A DNA stretch of 64,000 nt from Lachnospiraceae bacterium (GTDB lineage: Bacteria > Bacillota > Clostridia > Lachnospirales > Lachnospiraceae): positions 1 to 64,000 of the forward strand of contig JAAWBX010000023.1 of assembly GCA_022792885.1 (NCBI GenBank). Direction: 5' to 3'. The position numbers were made by a program, and so were the translations under genes. Below are positions 32,551 to 41,847 of this stretch, one piece after another. The notes below the pieces were generated by a model that was not told the DNA's origin, ran no database searches, and worked only from the letters and a program-made list of their open reading frames with translations. The first letter of the stretch is position 1. Each line of letters begins with the position of its first letter.

Positions 32551-32566
32551 GTTGCGACGTCGCAAC
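32551..32566. repeat. 16-bp perfect palindrome
   Basis: GTTGCGACGTCGCAAC is self-complementary and lies between the fibre gene and the leader ORF; it could be a protein-binding site or a recombination point. Confidence 0.5.
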
Positions 32567-32630
32567 TTAGCCAAACGGTTTTATTGGAACACGACCTTGA
32601 GATAGCTTTTGGCACAATACTTAAGACCTA

Positions 32631-35363
32631 TCAACCAACTCCTGTACCAGTTTCGGGCATATCCGAAGGCATAAAGTTTAACATAAATCTTGCACCATTA
32701 AATGGTGTTGATACACTTGTAACATTAGATACAACCAGGGAACCTTTTATTGCACCAATAGTTGTAACATCGGTTGTCGACATTGTGAAAGTATAAATAA
32801 GACTACTTATGCCACCTTTACACATACTTATCATCGCACTATAATGTGCAAAAGTTTTAATAATATTTCTATATTTTTCACTTGTTATAGTTATTGTAAC
32901 TGGTATACTTATGGAATCATTAGCTGGAACAGAAGTAATAGAAGAAGACTTTACATATATTTCACACATAAATACACCAGTCGTTGGATTGAACATTCCT
33001 TTTCCAGCCCTATTTTCCCCATTTACAGTAAATAGTGTATAAAGAAAATCATGATTATCCACATACGCTTTATTAGCAGCTGCAGTAGAATATGTTGGTG
33101 TTGCAACTGAAAACTCTACATTTTTACTACTATCATTAGCAAAAGCACCCATTTCTATCGTTGAAACCATTATTTTTCCATATGCCCCACCTATAAAACT
33201 ATGTATTGCATCTATTCCAATTCTTGGCGTTGTACCATAATAATCAGCACTTGTATATATTTTTTTTATCAAATCCGAAAGACTGTATGCAGCAATTTTA
33301 TAGCCATCCCACCCACAAATACGGGTTAAATTGGCAATATTAACCGCATCTCCAGAATATTGAGCCGTAATGAGTGCGCCTGTCGCCCCATCCGTAAGCG
33401 CTTTCGATGACTTAGGAGTTCCATAGGCTTCCGAAACCATTTCAACCCATGTACCCCAAGTTCCATTATACCCCCTTCGAACCCAAATTCTTGCTGTGTT
33501 ATAGATCGTAAAGAGTTGCGTTGCACCTGCAGAACCTTCTGTATGATCCATAACCAATAGAGCAAATGCATGGTTATCAATAGGTTTATTGAGGATGGTC
33601 AATGCCCTGTTATTGTAAGGACATTTATAAAACCCGCTTGTTATATAGTTGTTTAAATCTGCGTTCTCCGGAATACCCTGAGAAGCTTTAATTCCGAATA
33701 ACCCAATATTTAAACTATCAACCTGTATTCGCCAAGGCTGCGCGACACCGTTATTCCACCCTCGAGTCGCCATTTCTCCCGTACGATAATTACCAAAAAT
33801 TCGATAAATCCAATCACTACTAAACCGTTGCTGAAACAGTGCCCCTGCGGGAACATTAAATCCCGGATCTCCAATGTTTTCCGTTTTCACATAACCAATC
33901 CCATTTGTCCCGCAACTCCATATCGTATTTTCCGTTGTGGACACAGCAAATTCCTTTAATCGATCCGGAGGGTATAATTCTCTCCACTCGGTCCAATTTT
34001 TATTTTGAACTTCTGAAGCGCTTCCTCCATAATAACTTCGAATCCAAATTCGATCTCCATCGATATTATATAAAATTTGAAGCAAATACCCATATCCGGT
34101 TGTACCGATAACCGTCTCATTGTTATTCGATCGAAAGAGGTCCATATAAAACGATCGAGCACCAGAAGGACGATTGAGAATAGTTACTGCGGTACTATCA
34201 CCAAAACAAGCATATCTTCCAGCAACTTCTCGGTAATCATTCAAATCCGCATTAGCCGGAATGAGGTGCGTTGCCATAGCAAGAGATTTCTTGACTATTT
34301 TATCTAAATCCGCCGTATTATCAACGTTCCCCAAACCAATATTTTCCTTGGTAAGGTTGACATTTCCGGACCGGTAAGTACTTTCCGCATCCCCTTTTAC
34401 ACCAGTGACATTGCCAGAGGAAGAAAAATTATCATAAATATCCTTCGATTTCTCATAATAATACTTCGAATTATCTGTCGCTTCCCCTGGCCTTGTTCCG
34501 CCGGTCCCGACCGCATAGCTTTGCGACTGTTTCGCGTATGTATTCGCATCCGATGCGCTCACACTCGCTTCCGTCGCTTTCTGCGTGGCCGTTTCGGCCG
34601 ACGCCGATGCAATCGCGCCGCTTTCCGACGCGCTTATCTCACTGGCTTTCGCGTTCGTTTCTGACGTTTTTGCGTTCGTTTCTGATATTTTGGCTGCCGC
34701 CGCGCTATTCACTGCCGCCGTCTTGCTATTCAACGCATTTGTCTCGCTCGCCTTGGCGTTTATTTCGGATACCTTTGCGGCATCTTCAGATGCTTTCGCA
34801 TTTATCTCGCTCTTCTTTGCTGCCTTTGCGCTCGCATCCGCCGCCTGCTGACTGGCCTGCGCCTTAGCGGCCTCAAGCTTAATCTCCGCCAGATAATCCG
34901 GCCTCAAATGCTTCTCTTCAATACTTCCTTCTTTTACGATCGCGGAGACTTTCCCGTCTTCCTCAATAAAAAAGGATACCGTATCCGTATCCAGAAATTC
35001 ATATTCGGTGATCAACGCGGACAGATCGATATACTGCTTCGTCCCGTCGATCAAAGTCAGGATAATCTGCTGGGCGACCGGATCATAAGTAAAATTCACC
35101 GCGATCTTTTCCAGCTTGGTATCAATCGTAAAAGCCGCGCCGTTTTTCCTCGTAATCGTAAAAATACCGGTCTTCTCCTCAAAACGAATCTCTTTTATCA
35201 GAGGAGCTACTTCCTCTTTCGTAGCTTTCGTCGTATCAAGAACAAGGACCCGATTATCTATTTCATCAACGGCCAGATCGACTCGATTTAGATTCTGCTC
35301 ATTTAACGGCGTCTTATCGCTGGGATAATTCTCCCATTCGATCCGGTTGTACGCTTTATTCAT
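32631..35363 (-). CDS. Tail fibre with pyocin-knob repeats
   Basis: A 910-residue fibre, probably the receptor-binding protein. The N-terminal 150 residues (MNKAYNRIEWENYPSDKTPLN) are a tail-attachment domain. Residues about 165-285 are an Ala/Ser-rich heptad region with repeats such as SETNAK, a trimeric coiled-coil shaft. Two knob units follow, each with the frame NADLN[DN]Y...[AT][VL]TILN[RK]P...RIW[IV]R...W. The last 200 residues form a terminal domain. From about 34400 down to 32650 the DNA is clearly more AT-rich than the shaft-coding part, suggesting exchange of the distal module that determines target range. Confidence 0.85.
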   Translation of the reverse strand: MNKAYNRIEWENYPSDKTPLNEQNLNRVDLAVDEIDNRVLVLDTTKATKEEVAPLIKEIRFEEKTGIFTITRKNGAAFTIDTKLEKIAVNFTYDPVAQQIILTLIDGTKQYIDLSALITEYEFLDTDTVSFFIEEDGKVSAIVKEGSIEEKHLRPDYLAEIKLEAAKAQASQQAADASAKAAKKSEINAKASEDAAKVSEINAKASETNALNSKTAAVNSAAAAKISETNAKTSETNAKASEISASESGAIASASAETATQKATEASVSASDANTYAKQSQSYAVGTGGTRPGEATDNSKYYYEKSKDIYDNFSSSGNVTGVKGDAESTYRSGNVNLTKENIGLGNVDNTADLDKIVKKSLAMATHLIPANADLNDYREVAGRYACFGDSTAVTILNRPSGARSFYMDLFRSNNNETVIGTTGYGYLLQILYNIDGDRIWIRSYYGGSASEVQNKNWTEWRELYPPDRLKEFAVSTTENTIWSCGTNGIGYVKTENIGDPGFNVPAGALFQQRFSSDWIYRIFGNYRTGEMATRGWNNGVAQPWRIQVDSLNIGLFGIKASQGIPENADLNNYITSGFYKCPYNNRALTILNKPIDNHAFALLVMDHTEGSAGATQLFTIYNTARIWVRRGYNGTWGTWVEMVSEAYGTPKSSKALTDGATGALITAQYSGDAVNIANLTRICGWDGYKIAAYSLSDLIKKIYTSADYYGTTPRIGIDAIHSFIGGAYGKIMVSTIEMGAFANDSSKNVEFSVATPTYSTAAANKAYVDNHDFLYTLFTVNGENRAGKGMFNPTTGVFMCEIYVKSSSITSVPANDSISIPVTITITSEKYRNIIKTFAHYSAMISMCKGGISSLIYTFTMSTTDVTTIGAIKGSLVVSNVTSVSTPFNGARFMLNFMPSDMPETGTGVG

Positions 35364-35397
35364 ATTTCTTCATTCCTTTCTCTTCATCCGAAATATC

Positions 35398-35607
35398 TCA
35401 CTGCCCCATCTTCTCTTCCACGTACGCCTTTACGGCTTCGATATGAAGCAGCATATCCTCATTCGCCGGGATCTCCAGGATCACCATGCTCGACCGATTG
35501 TTATCCGACCGGATCGCGCCGGTATTCTCGTCAATCTCGGAAAATGTATAGGATGCTCTCTGTCCCTCGCTGGTGGTGTGCAGTGTTACGCTTGTTAATT
35601 TTTTCAT
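35398..35607 (-). CDS. Small tail-cluster protein
   Basis: A 69-residue protein (MKKLTSVTLHTTSEGQRASY...) whose start overlaps the spike stop by 4 bp. It has no recognised domain. The position between spike and fibre suggests a role in baseplate assembly or as a fibre chaperone. Confidence 0.65.
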   Translation of the reverse strand: MKKLTSVTLHTTSEGQRASYTFSEIDENTGAIRSDNNRSSMVILEIPANEDMLLHIEAVKAYVEEKMGQ

Positions 35608-38252
35608 GCTATTACCTCTCTTTCATATTCTTCAAAATAATCACAGCCGCTGTTTCCGTAATTCACAACGGCCAGTTCCAGATATTCCGCCGCGGTACGT
35701 TCATAATCTGCCGCGGTCCTCTTATATTCCACATTTGCTTCCAGGTCATAATCCATAGACACCGCTGCCGGCTCCTCATAACCCAACTGCAAAAGCCTTT
35801 CCTTAAAACAATTCGCCTGCTGATAGCGCGTTTCCCAAGAAAATGCAAGCCCGGGCGTCCCGCAGACAAAAATCGTATCATGCGTTGAATGTTCCTCATC
35901 CATCCAGACGTCTCCTTGCCCGTACTTCGTCAAAAACACGATCGGCATATAATCTTCTCCCACGGTTTGAGCAAATACCGGATCGATAACCAGACAGCAC
36001 GTTCCGTTTTCATCCAGCGTTCCCTTTCCATAATCAGAAAACGTCGCCATCGGCGTTTCAAAAGCGTCCAGTTTTCGCTTTCCGAAGCTTCTCGTTCGTA
36101 TAGCCCTGTGCTTGGCCCCTTCACAGACAAAGTCTCCCGGAATGCTAAAATTCGATCCGTGAAAAACATGATACGAATTCCCGGCCTTTATATATACGAT
36201 TCCTCCATCGCCCGCCACTTCGAGATTTCCGTTTCGTGAAGTCAAGACTCCGTTACCGGCCAGCGAAAGCGTGGTTCCGTTTGTGCTGCAGCTTTCCAAA
36301 TTACTTCCGTTGCAGCTTCCGACATAACTGCCTCCCGTACCTCCCGACAACGTTCCCCCGTTTATCTTGGAATTGGAATAAGTGCCTCCGGAGATCGAAC
36401 CGGCATTCCCGGAAATACTGGAAGACGTAATCGTGGCTCCCTTTATCGTAACCGAATTAAAAGACCCGCTGCTCGCATTCACATTTCCGGAAAAAGATCC
36501 GCTGGTTGCCGTTACGTTGCCGCTGAAACTACCGTTTTTCGCCGTCACCGTCCCGTTTTCTTCAAGGGAAAAATTGGTAGAACTAATACTCAGCCGATCG
36601 GAACTTATATGTATTTTACCGGCCTCCTGGGTAATCTCCGAGGAAACGGATCCCTTCGAAACTTTCATTTCTATCTTATCCGCGTTCTGCGTGATTCGGG
36701 CCGAAAGATTCCCTTCTGCTCCGGCGGCGCGGCTGACCTCGCTTGTAATACTCTCGGCATTCTGCGTGATCCGGCTTGATAATTTCCCTTCTTCTTCAGA
36801 AGCACGGCTGACTTCGCTCGCAATACTCTCCGCATTCTGTGTGATCCGGGTCGAAAGCTTTCCCTCCGCCCCGGAAGCGCGATCGATTTCGCTTGTAATA
36901 CTCTCCGCATTCTGCGTGATCCGGCTTGACAATGCCTGATCCGCATTCTCTACCTCCGTCCGGATCTCGGACGCCGTCTGGCGAATCGTGCTCCGCAGGT
37001 TTTCCTCCGTATCCTTCAGCTCCGACCGGGTCTCCTCAATGCTCCGGTCAAGCGTATTGGTTTTCCCTTTTAACTGGACCAAAGAATGCTGGATCGAATT
37101 TACCTGTTCCGAGCGCTTTTCCGTCCCTTCCGCTCCGTAAGTATCCCTAAGCCCCTGAATCCCTTTCAGCGTCCGTTTGAAAATATAGCTTTCCACGATC
37201 TCATAGCGGGTCAGAAGCCGCACCGGATCCCCGACTTCCAGGCAGGGATTTCCCACGCACTCCGCAGAAAACGGCCGGTAAATGATCCCGCGGATTTTTT
37301 CGTAAAGCCGCTCCGCAAGCAACGCAAGCTCCGCCGCCTCTTTCCCGTAAACCAGAAAATTATCCTCAACCACATAGCTGTTATCCCCGTTTCCGCAGAC
37401 GGCCCCGACATCGTTTTCTTCCTGACGAATCTGCAGCCGATTGATCGTTCTTACAATATAATCTTCGTACTGACACGTGAGATAACTTCCGCTTCCCAGC
37501 CGCGTCGTTTTCGGATCCTGGGGATACAGATGCCCGGTCTGCGCCTGGGACAAAAATTCGGGCGCGTGATCCGGATACAGGTCATTGGCCGGGTACAGTC
37601 CCTGAATATCCTGGATCAGATAAACAAAATGAAACGCCCCGTCCCTTCCGATATGCCCGAAACATCCGTTGATCTCACAGATTGCCGTGATCACATCCTT
37701 GCCGCTAAGCTGTTCCGGCTCGATCGTGCGCTCCACCGTTATTCCGTCGTTGACCAATCCGCCTTCCGGCACCGCCTCCTTCAAATCAAAATGCCGGATA
37801 AAACTCTCCCGGAATTGCCTGAGCGTCGCCGCGCTGTCTTTATTCGGCAGAACGGAATTATACCAGGCCGCAACATCTGCGTTCAGGATATCGTACATCG
37901 CGTCGTAAGCCGTCACATCCCGATAACGCCGGTCCGCGGTCGGCACATCCGAACACACCTTGTACCTGCCAAAAGAAAACGGCGCATCCTCGTGACCGTC
38001 CAATGTTTCCGTAACCGTCAGCCATTTTCCGGTGAGCGGAAGAAACACGTTGGAAATCCGAAACTTCAACATCCCCGCTTCACAGGCGCCAAAACGAAGT
38101 TCCGAATCCGAACAGAGGCTTTCCGTCAATTCAAACTCTTCCCAATGAATGTCCTCATTCGTAAGCGTGATCGAACCGTCCGCCGCCGTAATCCGGATCT
38201 GTTTGTCCACATGCGGCTTTGTATACAGCGCCCCGTATTTATGATCCACCAT
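35604..38252 (-). CDS. Tail spike / Tal-like baseplate protein with 25-residue repeats
   Basis: An 882-residue protein. Residues 1-370 look like the gp27/Tal hub fold of siphophage tail-associated proteins, with ISNVFLPLTGKWLTVTETLD and VGDPVRLLTRYEIVESYIFKRTL. Residues about 380-450 are a coiled coil, then four 25-residue tandem repeats of the type LSSRITQNAESITSEVSRAS. A Ser/Gly/Asn-rich beta-helix follows (FSGNVTATSGSFSGNVNASS) and a C-terminal domain of about 200 residues. The start overlaps the previous gene by 14 bp. It would form the tail tip. Confidence 0.82.
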   Translation of the reverse strand: MVDHKYGALYTKPHVDKQIRITAADGSITLTNEDIHWEEFELTESLCSDSELRFGACEAGMLKFRISNVFLPLTGKWLTVTETLDGHEDAPFSFGRYKVCSDVPTADRRYRDVTAYDAMYDILNADVAAWYNSVLPNKDSAATLRQFRESFIRHFDLKEAVPEGGLVNDGITVERTIEPEQLSGKDVITAICEINGCFGHIGRDGAFHFVYLIQDIQGLYPANDLYPDHAPEFLSQAQTGHLYPQDPKTTRLGSGSYLTCQYEDYIVRTINRLQIRQEENDVGAVCGNGDNSYVVEDNFLVYGKEAAELALLAERLYEKIRGIIYRPFSAECVGNPCLEVGDPVRLLTRYEIVESYIFKRTLKGIQGLRDTYGAEGTEKRSEQVNSIQHSLVQLKGKTNTLDRSIEETRSELKDTEENLRSTIRQTASEIRTEVENADQALSSRITQNAESITSEIDRASGAEGKLSTRITQNAESIASEVSRASEEEGKLSSRITQNAESITSEVSRAAGAEGNLSARITQNADKIEMKVSKGSVSSEITQEAGKIHISSDRLSISSTNFSLEENGTVTAKNGSFSGNVTATSGSFSGNVNASSGSFNSVTIKGATITSSSISGNAGSISGGTYSNSKINGGTLSGGTGGSYVGSCNGSNLESCSTNGTTLSLAGNGVLTSRNGNLEVAGDGGIVYIKAGNSYHVFHGSNFSIPGDFVCEGAKHRAIRTRSFGKRKLDAFETPMATFSDYGKGTLDENGTCCLVIDPVFAQTVGEDYMPIVFLTKYGQGDVWMDEEHSTHDTIFVCGTPGLAFSWETRYQQANCFKERLLQLGYEEPAAVSMDYDLEANVEYKRTAADYERTAAEYLELAVVNYGNSGCDYFEEYEREVIA
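36660..36935 (-). repeat. Four 75-bp tandem repeats in the spike gene
   Basis: Copies of the core ATTCTG[CT]GTGATCCGG begin near 36684, 36759, 36834 and 36909, an exact 75-bp period equal to 25 codons. Copy number can change by slippage without breaking the frame. Confidence 0.8.
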
Positions 38253-38664
38253 GGTAAACGCCTCCTATGAATGACAGGCGAACGGGATTATACCGAATGA
38301 TTCCTCCCGCGCTGCTGTAGATCTGCGGCGTAAAATCCGCCAGATACGCCGTCTGTGTCACATAATCGTCATACTCCGGAATGTATGCGGTCAGAATCAG
38401 CTGCCTTGCTCTCGGCACGGTATAGTTTGCCTGAATATTCCGCATCAATTCCGTGAACAGAACGTTCGTCAGCATAGCCGGCGTCTCAAACTCAACCTTC
38501 TCCGCCTTCAATTCCACGGCCTCCCGGTGAATATACCCATCCGCGTCGGTCCACGGATCAAGATCCTGCATGTTGACGTATGCGCTGTAGCTTTCCGCCT
38601 TGATGAATTTCCCCGCCGGGATAATATAATTCCCGACTTTAATCAGCCATCCGCTGTATGCCAT
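38239..38664 (-). CDS. Distal tail protein (DUF6711-like)
   Basis: A 141-residue tail protein (MAYSGWLIKVGNYIIPAGKF...DPWTDADGYIHREA). The fold and position, just after the tape-measure block and before the spike, match DUF6711-type distal tail proteins that connect tube and tip. The ribosome site GGAGGCG precedes ATG 38664. It overlaps the spike gene by 14 bp. Confidence 0.78.
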   Translation of the reverse strand: MAYSGWLIKVGNYIIPAGKFIKAESYSAYVNMQDLDPWTDADGYIHREAVELKAEKVEFETPAMLTNVLFTELMRNIQANYTVPRARQLILTAYIPEYDDYVTQTAYLADFTPQIYSSAGGIIRYNPVRLSFIGGVYHGGS

Positions 38665-38819
38665 GTTATCGCCTCCTTAAAAATGGATATAAAAAAGGCA
38701 CCTGCCGTTTGGTAGATGCCCTTTATCACATTCACTTTTATGGTTTTATTTTCAATCTCTCTTCCACATCTTTCCAGCGCCAGACAACATGCCAATAATA
38801 CAATTACCGATTTTCTCAT
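38643..38819 (-). CDS. Possible 58-codon moron ORF
   Basis: The frame starts MRKSVIVLLACCLALERCGR, a hydrophobic start with LACC like a lipobox, after GAGGGG. It has its own promoter and an adjacent terminator, but runs through the terminator hairpin and into the next gene's start, so it could also be a non-coding transcript. Confidence 0.3.
   Translation of the reverse strand: MRKSVIVLLACCLALERCGREIENKTIKVNVIKGIYQTAGAFFISIFKEAITWHTADG
38691..38720 (-). terminator. Terminator inside the tail block
   Basis: On the minus strand GGCATCTACC (38720-38711) pairs with GGCAGGTGCC (38706-38697), with one G-U-type mismatch, and is followed by six U's (38696-38691). Confidence 0.6.
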
Positions 38820-38828
38820 TTACTTATT

Positions 38829-38881
38829 CCCCTCATATTGTAAACTTTATAAAATATATCACAATATGAGGGGATTTTCAA
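38829..38881 (-). promoter_or_regulatory. Internal promoter with 13-bp operator-like dyad
   Basis: Minus-strand TTGAAA (38881-38876), exact 17-bp spacer, TATATT (38858-38853). A perfect 13-bp inverted repeat (38829-38841 and 38861-38873, 19-bp centre) brackets the -10 box. This is a self-contained transcription unit within the tail genes. Confidence 0.65.
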
Positions 38882-38918
38882 TCACTGCCTCCGAAGCAAG
38901 ATAAACCGCCAAAGAATT

Positions 38919-39218
38919 TTATCCGGACAGATCGCCTTTTTCTTCCACAGGTTTGTTTTCTTCCAGATATTTTAATCCCTTGATCGTAATACCCGGCTTG
39001 ATCGGTTCCGTAATATGCTGGAACGTATCTTCAAAAGCTTTCTCAATCACAAGTCCTTTTATATACCCTTCTTCCTGCATCAGAATCAGAAGCTGTTCCC
39101 ATTGCCCGTAAGGTATCTCCAATACTTCCGGTGAAAAAATCTGAATAGAAAAATCTTCCTTTCCGATATTTTTCTCCAACTCCTGAAGTATTCGATATAT
39201 AATTTTAAAATTATCCAT
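38919..39218 (-). CDS. YjcQ family protein
   Basis: A 99-residue winged-helix-like protein: MDNFKIIYRILQELEKNIGK...EIPYGQWEQLLILMQEEGYIKG...PGITIKGLKYLEEN. This matches YjcQ, a small family frequent in Firmicutes phages. It is a non-structural gene inserted between tape measure and distal tail protein, as morons are. Its function is unknown; a regulatory role fits the fold. Confidence 0.8.
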   Translation of the reverse strand: MDNFKIIYRILQELEKNIGKEDFSIQIFSPEVLEIPYGQWEQLLILMQEEGYIKGLVIEKAFEDTFQHITEPIKPGITIKGLKYLEENKPVEEKGDLSG

Positions 39219-39274
39219 ATTCTCACCTCCCCGTTCTCTGATTCACACAACAAAAAACTAACCTTCTACATCCA

Positions 39275-41776
39275 TTAGGTTAAATATAACGGAAATGGCA
39301 TCTTTTGAGTTCGATTTGCCCTCTCGGCTATTCCATTAATGGCAACATCCGTTATTTCTTTATCCCCTATATACACTTTTATTTCTGATGTTCCATTATA
39401 ATTTCTCATTGCCGCAGAAACTGCATTGTAAACCGCGGGATAAACCGCATCCGCAATGCCCTGCGTAATTTGTCTATTATTTGCAACCACTGACTGTCCA
39501 TTGTCAAACCGGCCCATGATCTCTCCATGACTTGCCCGAAACCATCCATCCTCTGGGAAGCCTCCTTCCTGAAATCTTGGAAGACTTATATAACCGGACA
39601 TGCTAAAATTAAATCCAAACTCTTTTCCACCAATCACAGGAACCCATTCCGGTATCGAAAACCGCAATTTATTTAATTGAGTCTTTATCCAGTTCCATGC
39701 ATCCACTATCTTATTTGCCAGTCCTTCAAATAAAACCATTGCTCCATTTAATGGAGCTTTTAATATTCCCCCCAAAGCATCCCATATTCCGGCAAATATT
39801 TTTTTGACCCCTTCCCAGGCTCTTCCCCAATCACCGGTAAATATTCCAACAATAAAATCGATCAAGCCCCCAAAAACTTGTGTTAAACCGCTTATTACTT
39901 CCCCTATCTGCCCAAAAACACTCTCAAAGGCAGGCTTAAGAATTTCCCACAAAAAGTCAACTACCGGAGATAACACATTGTCCCAAAGAAATTGAAGTAC
40001 TTTTATCACAGACTCTAATTGAGGAATAAAATTCTCTGAAAAATAGCTGCAAAGCTCTTCAAATGCTTTTCCGAATACATTCCCTATAACTCCTGCAAGA
40101 GGGACTATTACATTTTGCCATAACAACATAAGTACATCCAAAACTATTTTTATAATAGGTTCTAACACATCTGCAAGAAACGTTCCAAACGGAACTAAAA
40201 TGTTATTCCATAAATTTGCAAGTGCTTCCGCTAACATGGGCAATACTGTTTCGCCTATATATGTCAATGCCGGGTTTATCACATCCTGCCAAAGGCTTAT
40301 AAAAACAACCTCAAGAAATTCTCCGAAAGGAGTAAGTATCTCTAAAATCCTTTCCCACCCCGCTTGCAGATCCGGTAACAACGTTCCCGAAAAAAATTCA
40401 AAAACCGGTTGCAATCCTTCGCACAATGCGGATGCCGCCTGACCAAAGCTTTCCCTCACCTCTTCATTCTTTGCAAACACATAACCCAATCCCGCCGCCA
40501 AAGCTGCTACTGAAGCCACAATTGTCGCTATAGGAAGTGCCGCCTCTCCAAATACCGCGGCTATACTCCCGCCAAACGTTTCCGCTCCTCCTGCCGACAT
40601 AGCAAATGCATTAATTAATTTTGTAAAAAATCCATCTCCTTCCAAAAGTTCTCCTGATGATAAAAGTTTTATATTTTCAATTACTACAGGTACAGAACCC
40701 AAAAATCCGGAGATTCCCGAGCTTGCCCATGAAACCAAATCAAACTCGGGATGCAATTTCCACACCCCTGCCAAGGCAATCGCCCCGACCGCTATTTCAA
40801 GAGTCTCAAGATCAAATTTCCCCAAAAAATCTTTAACTCCCTCCCAAACAGTAGCCCATTCTATATTTGTTAATGCTGTTTTTACAGTTAACCACACTCC
40901 CTGAACCCATACGTTCAAAGTCTCTGCCAAGGCTCCAAAATCAAAAGTATCAAAAAAATGATTAAACCCACTTACAATCGACTCTCCAAGATTTTTGAAA
41001 TCAAAACCTAAACCTAAAGACAAAGGAACATAGAGATCTGTATTCAGGGATCCTGCGATGGTACTCCCAAGCGAGGCAAATAAATCCGGAGAAATCATAT
41101 CATTTAATAAATCCGCAAATCCTGATCCAAAACTTTTTGCTTCCTTATATCCATCCGCCATATTTGCCATAACATATTGATAACGCAACATAACTTTTTC
41201 GGCCTGCGACATGGACTCCATATCTGCATCCATCCCTTGTTTCAATGCCCATTCTGACATAGCCGCCTGCATCAAATCAGTCCTATAATCTTTAAGTGAT
41301 TTTGCCTGCCCGTCAAAAACGGAAGCAAAACCTTCCGCCACAACATCCTGCCCTACATTCAAAAAAGAAACCATATCGTCAGTCAGATGCGTCAAATCTT
41401 CTGAAGTATCCGACATTAAATCTGATACCGGCGCACAATCGCCCGCAGAACTTTCCCAATTTATACTTAAATTAGGAATAGGATTCGAAGCTAAGTTCTG
41501 AAGTCTGCCGGAAAAACGCTCTAATGCAAGTTCCGATATATTAAATTGCTCGACAACATCCTGAACAAAATTTTTTATCTTACCAGACATATTTCCCAAA
41601 GCCGTATCCATAACGTTCTGTAAATCCATAAGACCAGAAGAAATATCAATAGCTTTTTTAATTCCTTTCGAAAAGGATTTTATCTCACCCCCTATCTTTT
41701 TCAAACTACCCATTGCATTATTTGCCCTTTTTGCACTTATGCTGATTCGAGCATCTAAAGTATCCTTTTCTGTCAT
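39275..41776 (-). CDS. Tail tape measure protein
   Basis: An 833-residue protein. The N-terminus (MTEKDTLDARISISAKRANN) leads into a helical region. Long hydrophobic segments (IATIVASVAALAAGLGYVFA and repeated LPMLAEALANLW-like stretches) and many Trp-rich helices fill the middle. The C-terminus includes GYISLPRFQEGGFPEDGWFRASHGEIMGRF, a typical tape-measure ending in clostridial phages. Start ATG 41776 has AAAGGAG close by. At about 1.5 angstrom per residue, the established rule, it would specify a tail of roughly 125 nm. The gene is markedly AT-rich compared with the tube and G genes. Confidence 0.85.
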   Translation of the reverse strand: MTEKDTLDARISISAKRANNAMGSLKKIGGEIKSFSKGIKKAIDISSGLMDLQNVMDTALGNMSGKIKNFVQDVVEQFNISELALERFSGRLQNLASNPIPNLSINWESSAGDCAPVSDLMSDTSEDLTHLTDDMVSFLNVGQDVVAEGFASVFDGQAKSLKDYRTDLMQAAMSEWALKQGMDADMESMSQAEKVMLRYQYVMANMADGYKEAKSFGSGFADLLNDMISPDLFASLGSTIAGSLNTDLYVPLSLGLGFDFKNLGESIVSGFNHFFDTFDFGALAETLNVWVQGVWLTVKTALTNIEWATVWEGVKDFLGKFDLETLEIAVGAIALAGVWKLHPEFDLVSWASSGISGFLGSVPVVIENIKLLSSGELLEGDGFFTKLINAFAMSAGGAETFGGSIAAVFGEAALPIATIVASVAALAAGLGYVFAKNEEVRESFGQAASALCEGLQPVFEFFSGTLLPDLQAGWERILEILTPFGEFLEVVFISLWQDVINPALTYIGETVLPMLAEALANLWNNILVPFGTFLADVLEPIIKIVLDVLMLLWQNVIVPLAGVIGNVFGKAFEELCSYFSENFIPQLESVIKVLQFLWDNVLSPVVDFLWEILKPAFESVFGQIGEVISGLTQVFGGLIDFIVGIFTGDWGRAWEGVKKIFAGIWDALGGILKAPLNGAMVLFEGLANKIVDAWNWIKTQLNKLRFSIPEWVPVIGGKEFGFNFSMSGYISLPRFQEGGFPEDGWFRASHGEIMGRFDNGQSVVANNRQITQGIADAVYPAVYNAVSAAMRNYNGTSEIKVYIGDKEITDVAINGIAERANRTQKMPFPLYLT

Positions 41777-41847
41777 AATTGCTCCTTTGCTCAAAAATAA
41801 AATCCCTCGGAAAAAAGGACGATAGAATATATTCCATACCATCCAGA

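Noticed and set aside
36660..36935. CRISPR array
   Set aside because: The 75-bp repeats are in-frame coding repeats without spacers. No CRISPR-like array or cas gene was seen anywhere in the window.
37086..38270. 394-codon plus-strand open frame
   Set aside because: Antisense to the tail spike gene, rich in Arg/Pro/His, with no ribosome site.
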